Shown here in pieces: positions 40,834 to 50,383 of a stretch of 64,000 nt of DNA. The stretch comes from Asaia bogorensis (lineage in GTDB: Bacteria > Pseudomonadota > Alphaproteobacteria > Acetobacterales > Acetobacteraceae). The stretch covers positions 62,001 to 126,000 of the forward strand of contig NZ_UEGO01000013.1 in the NCBI RefSeq assembly GCF_900465345.1. Reading direction: 5' to 3'. The notes beneath the pieces are model-generated. The model had not been told where the DNA came from, ran no database searches, and saw only the letters and a list, made by a program, of their open reading frames with translations. Made by a program: the position numbers and the translations under genes. Numbering within the stretch: the first letter of the stretch is position 1; each line of letters opens with the position of its first letter.

Positions 40834-42393
40834 TCAGGATTTTTTCTTCACGAACATGAGGCGGGGGGGATAGGTCCGCTGAGGCAGGAGAATGACCCAT
40901 GCCATGAGGAAAACCGTGATCCCGGCGATGATGAGATAGGCGTCAGACAGTTCCAGAACGGTCGTCTGATGGGCAAGCTGATATTTGAAGGTGGGCAACG
41001 CATCCGGGCTGCGCGGGGTACCGTCAGGCAGTAAAGGAGCCGGGCGCTGCAGGGGAATGGCATTTGCCTGAAAGGTGCGGTAGCGGTCCAGCCCGATGCG
41101 GTCCGTAATGCGGTTGGAATGCAGCCCACCGCGCCAGCGATGGATAAGCTGGAGCATCCAGACGCCGATAGCCTGCGACACGGCACGCGGGGTGTTGACC
41201 ATCGCCGAGGCAAACGGCCCCTCGGCGGGAACGAGCGAGTTGGTGGACATCATGAGCAGTGGCATGACAATCATCGCCTCACCCGCGCCCATGAAAATCT
41301 GCCACAGATAGAACTCGTTGCGGTTCCATCCGACCGTCAGAAAGCTATCGCCAATACACGCCATGCAGATCAGGCACATGCCCAGCAGGCTGACCACGCG
41401 GCTATCAACCGCCTTACTGTTCAGCACCACAGCCATGAGAGGCAGCATGACGAGCTGGATACAGGCAATCTCCAGCGTGACAGGGTAGATCTGTTCAGGC
41501 CGGTAGCCAGCCACTTCCTGCAGGAATGTCGCAGGCAGGGTCGATGAAGCCAGAGACACCACAAGGAAAATGAGCAACGTCGTTGCCCCGTAGGCGAAAT
41601 TGCGTCGACCGAGCAGCTGGATACGAAACAGCGGCGTATGCTGCTCCCATTCATTGATCACCAGAAGGGGTATGCACACCACCGCCACCAGGGCCATGAC
41701 GCAGATGGCAGGCGAATTGAACCAGTCCAGCCGGTCTCCCTGCTGCAACATGGTAGATAGCGCCCCGAAGCCGAACAAAATAAGAAGCGCGCCCTTCCAG
41801 TCGAAATTGCGGAAGCGTTTGTAATTGGGCTCCTCCGGCGCGATGCCATACCAGATAAGCGAAATTGCCAGACTGCCAAAAGGCACGGCTTGCCAGAACA
41901 CAAAGCGCCAATCGACAAGATCGGTCCACAGACCTGCCAGCGCCGTACTGAGATTGGGAAAAAACGTGGCTGTCAGGGAGTAAGCCGCGAGGCCATAAAG
42001 CCGCACAGGGGGTGCCAGCACGCGCAGGGCCACCAGCAGCAGCAACGGTACGGCAAACCCGCCAGCCAGCCCCTCGACAAGACGCAACCCGTAAAGCAGG
42101 GTCAGATTGTGGTTAAACGGGATGCAGGCAGCCGAAAGGCTGGCAATCATTGCCACCACCACGGCAAAGCGACGGACGCCGAAGGTCAGCGCCATCCAGG
42201 GCGCGAGCGACATCCCCATGACCTCAGCCGAAAGATATAGGCTGTTGAACCAGGTCCCGGGGTCGTGGCTGATGCCCAGCCCGCCCAGGATATCAGGGAG
42301 TGATTGTGACGAGACCTGCTCGTTGAGTTCGGTTGTCATCGCGAGCACGATGACACCAGCCAATCCGAAATAGGATCGCCCCTGCTTTGTCAT
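40834..42393 (-). CDS. DHA2-family MFS drug transporter (EmrB-like)
   Basis: 519 residues from the ATG at 42393, close to the EmrB length of ~510; a TTG at 42480 would add 29 residues and sits only 14 bases from the palindrome. About 14 hydrophobic segments are seen, with the first at FGLAGVIVLAMTTELNEQV. The N-terminal motif LPDILGGLG and LRLVEGLAGGFAVPLLLL (motif C-like GxxxGGxxxP) mark a DHA2 drug:H+ antiporter. The substrate is unknown. Ribosome site is weak. With the adaptor and duct it would span both membranes. Confidence 0.93.
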   Translation of the reverse strand: MTKQGRSYFGLAGVIVLAMTTELNEQVSSQSLPDILGGLGISHDPGTWFNSLYLSAEVMGMSLAPWMALTFGVRRFAVVVAMIASLSAACIPFNHNLTLLYGLRLVEGLAGGFAVPLLLLVALRVLAPPVRLYGLAAYSLTATFFPNLSTALAGLWTDLVDWRFVFWQAVPFGSLAISLIWYGIAPEEPNYKRFRNFDWKGALLILFGFGALSTMLQQGDRLDWFNSPAICVMALVAVVCIPLLVINEWEQHTPLFRIQLLGRRNFAYGATTLLIFLVVSLASSTLPATFLQEVAGYRPEQIYPVTLEIACIQLVMLPLMAVVLNSKAVDSRVVSLLGMCLICMACIGDSFLTVGWNRNEFYLWQIFMGAGEAMIVMPLLMMSTNSLVPAEGPFASAMVNTPRAVSQAIGVWMLQLIHRWRGGLHSNRITDRIGLDRYRTFQANAIPLQRPAPLLPDGTPRSPDALPTFKYQLAHQTTVLELSDAYLIIAGITVFLMAWVILLPQRTYPPRLMFVKKKS

Positions 42394-42748
42394 GAAAGCG
42401 GCTGAGAGCCGTGGGGATCCGGACGGAATTCTGAGGAGGGCATGTCTGTGTCTATCCGTCGAAAGGCTTCGACTTGGCAATGATCCCGATCTTAAATTCT
42501 AAGTTATAATTTCTGACTGACGGATCAGGGACGTACCCCAAGCAAGACCATGAACCCGGGGGACAGTCTTTCATATTCCATGGTGCGCCGAACACACCCC
42601 ACAAGACAGGCAGTGAGACAGCACGGCTCTCACATACGCCCCCTCGCTACTGCCTTCCTGCCTGACGCCTAAGCGCGCATCCGGGCCGCTCGAACCCGGC
42701 CCATCATCGCGGATCTGTCAGAAGGTCTTTCTCTCCTTACGTCTGGCC
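42394..42748. other. Regulatory intergenic region before the efflux operon
   Basis: 355 bases between eda (minus) and the efflux genes (minus) without a gene. It contains the 42494-42512 palindrome and AT-rich DNA around it that is the most likely efflux promoter. I see no clear terminator for eda. Confidence 0.5.
42494..42512. promoter_or_regulatory. Near-perfect 19-base palindrome, candidate efflux operator
   Basis: AAATTCTAAGTTATAATTT matches its own complement in 16 of 18 arm positions (AAATT-TAA / TTA-AATTT around the centre). It lies ~100 bases upstream of the MFS ATG. MarR- and TetR-type repressors often bind such sites before efflux operons; none is adjacent. Confidence 0.5.
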
Positions 42749-43369
42749 TCAGCCTGCCATCTTCGCAGCATTGCGGGCACGTGCCTCGATCGCGGCTGCG
42801 TCGAACGGACCGGCCGTAAGCCAGGAACCGCCCACACATGTAACAGCGGGTTCGGTGAGCCAGGCACTCGCGTTATCTTCCGTGATCCCGCCCGTGGGGC
42901 AGAAACGGGCCTTGCCGAACACGGCAGCAAGCGCCTTGAGCGCGGGCAGGCCCCCATTGGCCATAGCAGGGAAGAACTTGAACCGGCTCAGTCCGAGGTC
43001 GAGCCCGCGCATGATATCACCCGCATTGGCCACGCCCGGCAGAAGAGGCACGTCATGACGCTGGGCTGCGGCAGCCACTTCTGGCGTCAGACCGGGGCTT
43101 ACGATGAACTGCGATCCCGCATCGACAGCGCGTGCCAGATCGTCACCATTCAGCACAGTGCCCGCACCGACATGAGCGCCCTCAACCTTGGACATTTCCC
43201 GGATGGCATCGAGCGCGCATTCGGTGCGCAGCGTCACCTCAAGCGTGGTCAACCCGCCCGCGACCAGCGCCTGCGCGATCGGCCGGGCCAGAGACAGGTC
43301 CGGTATGACCAGGACCGGAATGACCGGACAACGCGTCATGACCGAGTCGAGCAGAGTCGTGTCGAGCAT
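42749..43369 (-). CDS. eda: KDPG aldolase (2-dehydro-3-deoxy-phosphogluconate aldolase)
   Basis: 206 residues. It splits KDPG into pyruvate and glyceraldehyde 3-phosphate. The Schiff-base lysine is K131 in SRFKFFPA, the proton-shuttle glutamate E44 is in TLEVTLRT, and VGAGTVL, FIVSPGL and FCPTGGI are family blocks. The ATG at 43369 aligns with E. coli Eda; an internal Met at 43339 is an alternative. The upstream edd frame runs on through the first 131 bases of this gene. Together with Edd it completes the Entner-Doudoroff branch. Confidence 0.96.
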   Translation of the reverse strand: MLDTTLLDSVMTRCPVIPVLVIPDLSLARPIAQALVAGGLTTLEVTLRTECALDAIREMSKVEGAHVGAGTVLNGDDLARAVDAGSQFIVSPGLTPEVAAAAQRHDVPLLPGVANAGDIMRGLDLGLSRFKFFPAMANGGLPALKALAAVFGKARFCPTGGITEDNASAWLTEPAVTCVGGSWLTAGPFDAAAIEARARNAAKMAG

Positions 43370-45227
43370 CGAAGAATTCCTTGTCGAGTTCTGTGGCGTG
43401 AAGGTCCATCGTGTCTTCGAGAGCGGCGAGCATGGCTGAGCCCCCTTTTTCTGCCGTATCGGACCGGCTACGCATCAGTGTGAACAGTTCGCGTCCCGTA
43501 CCCAGTCCGGGCAGAGGCGGCAAGGCCGGTTGACGCGCCTGCCAGATGGCGGGCTCGACCAGCGCTTCGATCTGCCCACGGCGGGCACAGATACGCAGCA
43601 TGTCGCCATCCTCGATCAGGGCAATCGGCCCGCCGGATTGGGCCTCAGGGCAGATATGGATGGCGGCTGGCACCTTCCCGCTCGCGCCCGACATGCGACC
43701 ATCCGTGAGCAACGCCACGCGATAGCCCTTGTCCTGCAGGACTGCCAAAGTGGGCGTCAGGCGATGCAGCTCTGGCATGCCATTTGCATCCGGCCCCTGA
43801 AAACGAACCACCACAATGACGTCGCGGTTCAGCTTGCCTGCCTTGAAAGCGGCGATGACATCTTCCTGACGATGAAACACTGCAGCCGGTGCCTCGATGG
43901 TCTGGCGGTCATCATCAACGGCACTCGTCTTGTAAATGCCACGGCCGAGACTGCCCTGAACCAGGCGCATCCCGCCATCCTGACGGAAAGGCTCGCGTGT
44001 ATCGCGCAGTACGCTGCGATCGGATGACGTACGCGCTGCACTGTAGAGAAGGGCCTCTCCCTCCAGTCGGGCACGGCAGGCGTAATCCGCATAGCCACCC
44101 TTCGACACCGTCAGAATATCCTGGTGCAACATCCCGGCCTCGCTCAGCGCAGCGATCAGCGTTGGAAGCCCACCGGCCTCCTGCATGGCATTCACATCGG
44201 CCGAACCGTTGGGATAAGCCCGCGTGAGCAGCGGCACGGCCCCGGAAAGCGCATCGAGATCGCTCCAGTCAATGGAGATACCTGCTGCACGCGCGATGGC
44301 CGGCAGGTGGATGGCATGATTGGTGGACCCACCCGTGGCCAAAAGCCCGACCGCTGCATTCACGATGGCCTTTTCATCCACCATCCGGGCAAGCGGGCGA
44401 TGATCCGCGCCCGGCCGTGAAATTTCGACAAGGCGATGCACAGCCTTGCGGTTGAGCGCCTGACGGATGCGGGTGCTCGGGTTCCAGAAAGCAGAGTCGG
44501 GCAACATCAGGCCCATCATCTCCACCATCATCTGATTGGTGTTGGCCGTGCCATAAAAGGTGCAGGTTCCGGCACTGTGATAGGAAGCAGCCTCAGCCTC
44601 CATCAACGCGCTCGAATCCACTTTTCCCTCGGCATAGAGCTGCCGCACGCGCTGCTTTTCCTTGTTCGGCAGCCCAGACGTCATGGGGCCTGCCGGAACG
44701 AGCAGAGCGGGCAGATGGCCAAAGCGCAAAGCGCCCATAAGCAGTCCGGGCACGATCTTGTCGCATATACCCAGCAGCGCCACGCCCTCAAACATTCCGT
44801 GGCTCAAGGCAATGGCCGTGCCCATGGCTATGTTGTCCCGCGACAGCAGAGAGAGTTCCATACCCTCCTGCCCCTGCGTCACGCCGTCGCACATGGCGGG
44901 CACGCCACCGGCTACCTGCAGCGTCGCCCCCATTTCACGGGCGAAAAGGCGCATCTGATCGGGATAGCGCGCATAAGGCTGATGCGCCGAGAGCATGTCG
45001 TTGTAGCTGGTGACGACACCCAGATTCACCCCACCTCCACGCATGAGGCGCGCCTTGTCCTCCCCCGACGCCGCGAGAGCGTGGGCCAGATTGCCGCAGG
45101 CGAGACGCGGGCGCGAAATACCCTTCTGACGGTTTCGCTCCATGAGAGCGAGATAACGACGCCGCGACACGGCGGAGCGCTCGATGATGCGCTCGGTGAC
45201 GGAAGCAACGACGGGATGAACGGTCAT
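43239..45227 (-). CDS. edd: 6-phosphogluconate dehydratase
   Basis: 662 residues as read. It dehydrates 6-phosphogluconate to KDPG. It belongs to the IlvD/Edd [4Fe-4S] family: GVVTSYNDMLSAHQPY, QVAGGVPAMCDGVTQG and LGICDKIVPGLLMGALRFG carry conserved cysteines and the Lys/Asp pair, and LLTDGRMSGASGKVPAAIH is the C-terminal family signature. Family members have about 600-610 residues. Here the frame continues past ~619, overlapping eda by 131 bases with a Gly/Ala/Arg/His-rich tail. Either the tail is real or the original stop was lost to mutation or a base error. Divergent from a TonB-dependent receptor. Confidence 0.94.
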   Translation of the reverse strand: MTVHPVVASVTERIIERSAVSRRRYLALMERNRQKGISRPRLACGNLAHALAASGEDKARLMRGGGVNLGVVTSYNDMLSAHQPYARYPDQMRLFAREMGATLQVAGGVPAMCDGVTQGQEGMELSLLSRDNIAMGTAIALSHGMFEGVALLGICDKIVPGLLMGALRFGHLPALLVPAGPMTSGLPNKEKQRVRQLYAEGKVDSSALMEAEAASYHSAGTCTFYGTANTNQMMVEMMGLMLPDSAFWNPSTRIRQALNRKAVHRLVEISRPGADHRPLARMVDEKAIVNAAVGLLATGGSTNHAIHLPAIARAAGISIDWSDLDALSGAVPLLTRAYPNGSADVNAMQEAGGLPTLIAALSEAGMLHQDILTVSKGGYADYACRARLEGEALLYSAARTSSDRSVLRDTREPFRQDGGMRLVQGSLGRGIYKTSAVDDDRQTIEAPAAVFHRQEDVIAAFKAGKLNRDVIVVVRFQGPDANGMPELHRLTPTLAVLQDKGYRVALLTDGRMSGASGKVPAAIHICPEAQSGGPIALIEDGDMLRICARRGQIEALVEPAIWQARQPALPPLPGLGTGRELFTLMRSRSDTAEKGGSAMLAALEDTMDLHATELDKEFFDARHDSARLGHDALSGHSGPGHTGPVSGPADRAGAGRGRVDHA

Positions 45228-45527
45228 GGCGGCTCACTGGAAGCTGTTTCGTGCTCGCGTTTTCGCGAGCTGTGACCTTGTAAAGTTTCCGTGATCGAGA
45301 CGTCAAGAGTGTGACGGTAATAAGATTTCCAATTTCCGTCCCGATTAGCAATTTCCTAACAGCAGCCATGCAACAGGCTGTTGCATCAGGAACACATAGC
45401 AATATGAATGTCACAATTGCAGTGGGTGACACTACATTACGATATTGAAACCCTCGATCACCATGTGCCATCTGCGCTGCCAATTCGGAACTCTTTCCGC
45501 CGTCAATTCCTTTCGCGAAAGTGACCA
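45228..45527. other. 300-base divergent regulatory region between edd and the TonB receptor
   Basis: No gene is seen. It contains a perfect 19-base palindrome (45368-45386) and a 6-base inverted repeat TGTCAC/GTGACA with an 11-base spacer (45409-45431), the latter nearer to the receptor. Both promoters must be here. Confidence 0.5.
45368..45386. promoter_or_regulatory. Perfect 19-base palindrome, candidate operator
   Basis: ATGCAACAGGCTGTTGCAT has perfect 9-base arms around one G. It lies 141 bases upstream of the edd ATG and 142 of the receptor ATG, so one factor could control both. The arms resemble a LacI/GntR-type operator in form only. Confidence 0.5.
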
Positions 45528-48470
45528 ATGGCCATTTCCCGCATCCGCATCTGCCGCGCCTCCATGCTGCTTGGTGCAACGATCCTCGCCGGTGCAAGCG
45601 TCACCGCTCAGGCCGCCACAACGACCACGGCCCAGCACAAGGCAAGCCACAAGAGCAGCACAAAGCGCGCCGTTCGCACCTCTGCGCGTCCGGTCAGCAC
45701 GGGCACCACGGCAACCCCGGTGGCTGCCACGACGGCAGCACCAGTCAGCGCACGTCGCAGCAGCCTGTCGTCGCTTTCCAGCCCCGCTCCGGCCGGCAAT
45801 GAAAGCATCACGGTCGTTGGCTCGGCGCTCAGCACCTCGAACAACACCAACGCGAACCCGGTGCAGATCATCACCTCCAAGCAGATCGCCCAGACGGGTG
45901 TGAACAACCTTGGTGATTTCTTTGCCCGTCTGCCTTCCGTCGGCTCCAGTGCCACGACAAACGCTGTCACCAATGGCGGCGGCGGTGTGTCCTGTACCGA
46001 TCTGCGCAACCTCGGCACCAACCGCGTTCTCGTGCTGATCGACGGCAAGCGCACGACCATCAATGGCAACTCGAACTGCGTCGATCTCAATGCCATTCCG
46101 CTCCAGCAGGTAGCTGGCGTGGAAATCCTGAAGGATGGCGGTTCAGAGCTTTACGGCGCCGATGCCGTGTCAGGCGTTATCAACATCAAGATGCGTCACG
46201 ACGTAAACACCGGCAACATCACGATGCGCGGCAGCATCTCGCAATATGGCGATGCGCCGGAGGGCATGCTCTCAGCGTTCAAGGGCTGGAACTTCGACCA
46301 CGGCAAGGGCAACATCACCCTGTTCGGTCAATACCTGACCTCAACCGGCGTGATGCAGCGTAACCGTGCGTGGGCAAACCCCGTGGCGCTGACGAACCCT
46401 GTCTCGGGCCAGCCGACCTACGGCTCCTCCTACAGCACGAACGGCGTATTCTACCCCGATAGTGGCAATGGCAAGGGCTACACGACCCATGACAATGGAC
46501 AGACGGTCGTGCCGTTCACAAAGGCAGATCGCTATCCCTTCAACCGCGATTCTAGCCTGACCAACAACTATCAGGACTCATCGCTCTCGGGTGATGCACA
46601 TTACGATGTGAACAAGCACCTGACAGTCTATGCAAACGTGCTTTACAGCCACCGTACGACGAACAGCTTCATGGCGCCCGAGCCCATGACCGGCTCGATC
46701 CCGCCCAGCACCCTTGCAAATACCGTCAATGTTCCGGGTAATTATCCCGGCAACCCCTTTGGTGAAGATACAACCGTCTATCGCCGCATGGGTGAATGGG
46801 GGTCCCGCCGTTATGAGCGCGCCTCAGACACCGTGACCGGCATGTTCGGTGCGAAGGGTGAGATCACCCATGGGTGGATGTATGATGCGTCCTACACCTA
46901 TGGTGTGAACCGTGAGAACGTCCGCAGCCTGAACATTGGCAATTATGCCAATCTGCTCAACACCTGGGGTCTGCGCGCAACCGATCCCGGCAACCCGGAC
47001 ACCAGCCTCGTCTATGATCCGAGTGTGTGTCAGGCATCGGCAGGCTGTGAGCTCTCTTCACCATTTGGCAAGCTGACACCGCAGGGCGCTGCCTACACCA
47101 ACTACACCACGGCGGAAAACATCCAGTACCAGTTCCGCGATACCAACTTCCGTGTGCATAACAACCACGTCGTTTCGATGCCCTGGAAGAACGGTGGCGA
47201 ACTCGGCATCGCCCTTGGTATGGAACATCGCAGCGAGCAGATGAGCGACAGCCCCGACCCGCTGGTGGCACAGGGTCTCACGTTGACCAACACCCAGGCC
47301 TATACCGGTGGTGGCTTCAACGTTTCCGAAGGGTACCTCGAAGGCAAGCTGAACCTGCTGAAGAATGCCTTCCTCGCCAAGGATCTGACGATCGACGCCC
47401 AGGGCCGTTATTCGTCCTACAACACCTTCGGTTCAGCAAAGAACTGGAAGGTTGCGATCAACTGGGCACCGAACCGCGATATTCGCTTCCGCGGAACGCT
47501 GGGCACGTCCTACCGCCAGCCCAACATCTTCGAGCTCTTCGGTGGTCAGCAGCTGAGCTATGAAACCGCCTATGATCCCTGCTCGCAGATGGGCAACTAT
47601 GGCGCGTCTTCCCCGACGGTTGCCGCCACATGCGCTCGTCAGAACATTGGCCCAGGGTTTGAGATGCGCAACACGGCGCAGGTTCCGACCCTTCAGGGCG
47701 GCAATGCCCAGATCAAGCCCGAGACGGGTCGCACCTACACATTCGGTACCGTGCTGACGCCGCACTGGGTGCCGGGCCTCTCGCTCTCGGTCGAGTACTG
47801 GCACTACACGCTCAAGAACATGATCAGCGTCATCGGCACGCAGTATCTGCTCGATCAGTGCTATACCGGCGCAAACACCGGCTATTGCTCGGCAATCGTA
47901 CGTAACGCCCAGACCCAGCAGATCCAGACCGCCACCGCCATGTATGAAAACCTCGGCGGCCTGCATACGAGCGGTATCGACTTCGATCTGGATTATACCT
48001 TCCGTATCACGCGTCATGATCGCCTGAACCTGAGCAACAACTTCCAGCAGCTGGTAAGCTATCAGCAGCAATATGTGCCGGGTGGTCAGTGGTACAATTA
48101 TGATGGCCGCCTGCTGTACAACAACAGCACAGGTCAGCCCCGCGTGCGTGACTACGCAACGGCAACATGGCGTCATGACGATTTCAGCTTCATCTATATG
48201 ATGAGCTATACGGGCGGCATGGTCTGGAACAACCAGTCGGAGGACCTCGTGAAGGGCACCGTTGGCCGTTACAAGACGCCAGGCATCTTCACGCATGACA
48301 TCACGCTGGCCTATCAGCTGAACCGCTGGAACTTCCAGACAGGCGTGCGCAACCTGTTCGACAAGAAGCCCCCCTACGTCGTTGATGGTGCCACGAACAG
48401 CAACGTTTACCAGTACGGCAATCTCTTCATGGGCCGTAACGTGTTCGTCCAGGCCGGGGTCAATTTCTGA
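45528..48470 (+). CDS. TonB-dependent outer-membrane receptor
   Basis: 980 residues. A signal peptide (~1-30) is followed by a Thr/Ala/Ser-rich stretch (~31-85) that is unusually long and may be a flexible linker. The TonB-box-like ESITVVGS precedes a plug domain: DFFARLPSVGSSATTNAV, RVLVLIDGKRTTINGNSN, VEILKDGGSELYGADAVSGV. A ~22-strand beta barrel ends in the aromatic VFVQAGVNF. Such receptors import siderophores, cobalamin or carbohydrates with energy from TonB. It is divergent from edd and upstream of the polyol block, hinting at a sugar-type ligand, but that is inference. Terminator follows. Confidence 0.93.
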   Translation: MAISRIRICRASMLLGATILAGASVTAQAATTTTAQHKASHKSSTKRAVRTSARPVSTGTTATPVAATTAAPVSARRSSLSSLSSPAPAGNESITVVGSALSTSNNTNANPVQIITSKQIAQTGVNNLGDFFARLPSVGSSATTNAVTNGGGGVSCTDLRNLGTNRVLVLIDGKRTTINGNSNCVDLNAIPLQQVAGVEILKDGGSELYGADAVSGVINIKMRHDVNTGNITMRGSISQYGDAPEGMLSAFKGWNFDHGKGNITLFGQYLTSTGVMQRNRAWANPVALTNPVSGQPTYGSSYSTNGVFYPDSGNGKGYTTHDNGQTVVPFTKADRYPFNRDSSLTNNYQDSSLSGDAHYDVNKHLTVYANVLYSHRTTNSFMAPEPMTGSIPPSTLANTVNVPGNYPGNPFGEDTTVYRRMGEWGSRRYERASDTVTGMFGAKGEITHGWMYDASYTYGVNRENVRSLNIGNYANLLNTWGLRATDPGNPDTSLVYDPSVCQASAGCELSSPFGKLTPQGAAYTNYTTAENIQYQFRDTNFRVHNNHVVSMPWKNGGELGIALGMEHRSEQMSDSPDPLVAQGLTLTNTQAYTGGGFNVSEGYLEGKLNLLKNAFLAKDLTIDAQGRYSSYNTFGSAKNWKVAINWAPNRDIRFRGTLGTSYRQPNIFELFGGQQLSYETAYDPCSQMGNYGASSPTVAATCARQNIGPGFEMRNTAQVPTLQGGNAQIKPETGRTYTFGTVLTPHWVPGLSLSVEYWHYTLKNMISVIGTQYLLDQCYTGANTGYCSAIVRNAQTQQIQTATAMYENLGGLHTSGIDFDLDYTFRITRHDRLNLSNNFQQLVSYQQQYVPGGQWYNYDGRLLYNNSTGQPRVRDYATATWRHDDFSFIYMMSYTGGMVWNNQSEDLVKGTVGRYKTPGIFTHDITLAYQLNRWNFQTGVRNLFDKKPPYVVDGATNSNVYQYGNLFMGRNVFVQAGVNF

Positions 48471-48500
48471 CCCTTTCTGGCAAACATAACAGGCTATCGA

Positions 48501-48529
48501 CCCGGCATCTCAAGGTGCCGGGTTTTTTT
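48501..48529 (+). terminator. Rho-independent terminator after the TonB receptor
   Basis: CCCGGCA (48501-48507) pairs with TGCCGGG (48516-48522) around an 8-base loop, followed by seven T. A textbook terminator. Confidence 0.9.
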
Positions 48530-48634
48530 GTGCGATATCTCATACATATTGAGACAGATCACACGCATTGGTGAATTGCATCCCAGAAGCTGAGTGGGAA
48601 TATGACGAATTCGTAAGAGTTTGGATGGGTTCCC

Positions 48635-50272
48635 ATGGAAGTTGTTATTGGCGTCGATGTCGGCACAGGCAGTGCACGCGCCGGCGTGTTTTCCCTCACC
48701 GGAGAGAAGCTCGCTTCCTGCGTGACCCCCACCCGTACCTGGCGGCCTGAGGCAGATTTCATCCAGCAATCCTCGACGGACATCTGGGGTGCCATCTGCA
48801 AGAGCGTTCGCACAGCGATGAGCGAACTTCAGGGGAAAAACCCTGTGGTGCGCGGCATCGGGTTTGACGCCACCTGCTCGCTCGTCGTCCTCGATCGGGA
48901 GGGTAAGCCCCTCTCTATCGACCCCAAGGGGGCTGCTGAGCAGGACATCATCCTCTGGGCCGATCATCGCGCGATGAAGGAAGCTGAGGAAATCAACGCC
49001 GGCCAGTATGAGGTGCTGCGTTATGTCGGGGGCACCATCTCTCCCGAGATGGAAACACCGAAGCTGCTCTGGCTCAAGCGCAATATGCCGGACACCTTCG
49101 CCAAAGCCGGCTATTTCTTTGATCTTCCCGATTACCTGACATGGCGCGCAACCGGCGCAGACTCCCGCAGCTGCTGCTCGACAGTGTGCAAATGGACCTA
49201 TCTCGCCCATTCCAAGGGCTGGGATGAGTCCTACTTCAAGGCAATCGGTCTGGGCGAACTGGTTGATGAAGGCTACCAGCGCATCGGCAAGGATGTGCGT
49301 TCGCTGGGCGAGACCGTCGGAAACGGGCTGAGTGCCGATGCCGCGCATGAACTCGGGCTCGAAGCCGGTATTCCGGTCGGGGTATCCGCGATTGACGCCC
49401 ATGCCGGTGGCATCGGTGTGATCGGCTCCGCATCGGGTGAGACGGTTGATGATGCCGCACTCGACCGCAGCCTTGCGCTGATCGGTGGAACGTCGAGCTG
49501 CCACATGGCCGTGTCGAAAGAGGCACGTTATGTGGATGGGATCTGGGGCCCTTATTCCGAGGCCATGATCCCCGGCACATGGCTGAACGAAGCCGGTCAG
49601 TCTGCCGTAGGTTCACTCGTCGATTTCGTGATTTCCAGCCATGCCTATGGTCCTGAGCTGGCCGAAAAGGCCAAATCAGAAGGGCGCACCGTTTACGAGC
49701 TGCTCAATGAGCGCTTGGCCGAACTGGAAAAGGGCGCCCTGCCCGGTTCGCTGACAGCGGAATTCCACGTGCTGCCAGATTATCATGGCAACCGGTCGCC
49801 CCACGCCGACCCGACCCTGCGCGGCATGGTGAGCGGGCTCAGCCTCTCGGCCGGGTTCGATGACCTCGTGATGCTCTATCTCGCGACCATTCAGGGCCTG
49901 GCCTATGGCACGCGCGATATCATCCGCGCGCTCAATGCCAAGGGCTACGCGATCGACACCATCTTCGCGACAGGGGGCGGCACCAAGAACCCCGTGTTCC
50001 TGCGTGAACATGCCAATGCAACGGGATGCCGTATCATGCTGCCCAAGGAGCCCGATGCTGTTCTCCTTGGCTCGGCCATCCTCGGCGCTGTTGCGGGCGG
50101 TGTTTACAGCGACATGCGCGTGGCCATGTCGCAGATGACCCGTGTCGGCGCAGAAGTCGCGCCTGATGCGAGCACGTCACCTTATCACAACGCCAAATTC
50201 GCCGTGTTTCAGGCGATGCATGACGAGCAGCTTCACCATCGTGCCCTGATGGCCGAAGCCCTCGCCCACTAG
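48635..50272 (+). CDS. FGGY-family pentulose kinase (D-ribulokinase-like)
   Basis: 545 residues. It phosphorylates a ketopentose with ATP. The N-terminal phosphate-binding motif is [15 protein letters not shown]; the second domain has [36 protein letters not shown] and the FGGY-type [15 protein letters not shown]. This pattern is closest to the ribulokinase-like (FGGY carbohydrate kinase of the human FGGY/YeaC-like) group rather than classic XylB. The [13 protein letters not shown] block and [21 protein letters not shown] add support. Following genes encode a polyol transporter and dehydrogenase, so D-ribulose is the best guess. Substrate unproven. Confidence 0.82.
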   Translation: MEVVIGVDVGTGSARAGVFSLTGEKLASCVTPTRTWRPEADFIQQSSTDIWGAICKSVRTAMSELQGKNPVVRGIGFDATCSLVVLDREGKPLSIDPKGAAEQDIILWADHRAMKEAEEINAGQYEVLRYVGGTISPEMETPKLLWLKRNMPDTFAKAGYFFDLPDYLTWRATGADSRSCCSTVCKWTYLAHSKGWDESYFKAIGLGELVDEGYQRIGKDVRSLGETVGNGLSADAAHELGLEAGIPVGVSAIDAHAGGIGVIGSASGETVDDAALDRSLALIGGTSSCHMAVSKEARYVDGIWGPYSEAMIPGTWLNEAGQSAVGSLVDFVISSHAYGPELAEKAKSEGRTVYELLNERLAELEKGALPGSLTAEFHVLPDYHGNRSPHADPTLRGMVSGLSLSAGFDDLVMLYLATIQGLAYGTRDIIRALNAKGYAIDTIFATGGGTKNPVFLREHANATGCRIMLPKEPDAVLLGSAILGAVAGGVYSDMRVAMSQMTRVGAEVAPDASTSPYHNAKFAVFQAMHDEQLHHRALMAEALAH

Positions 50273-50281
50273 ACCTCAAAG

Positions 50282-50300
50282 CCCCCACCCCACGTGGGGG
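50282..50300 (+). other. Stem-loop between kinase and permease genes
   Basis: CCCCCAC (50282-50288) and GTGGGGG (50294-50300) form a perfect 7-base stem with a 5-base loop, 9 bases after the kinase stop. There is no T-run. It may be an attenuator, a processing site or a weak terminator setting different expression of the two halves. Confidence 0.45.
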
Positions 50301-50383
50301 ACATCATCCGGACTGCCCACAAGACACGCTGAACTTTTCCCTTACAGCCAGGACGAGCGGCCTTACGCTCGTGGAGCTTGCCT

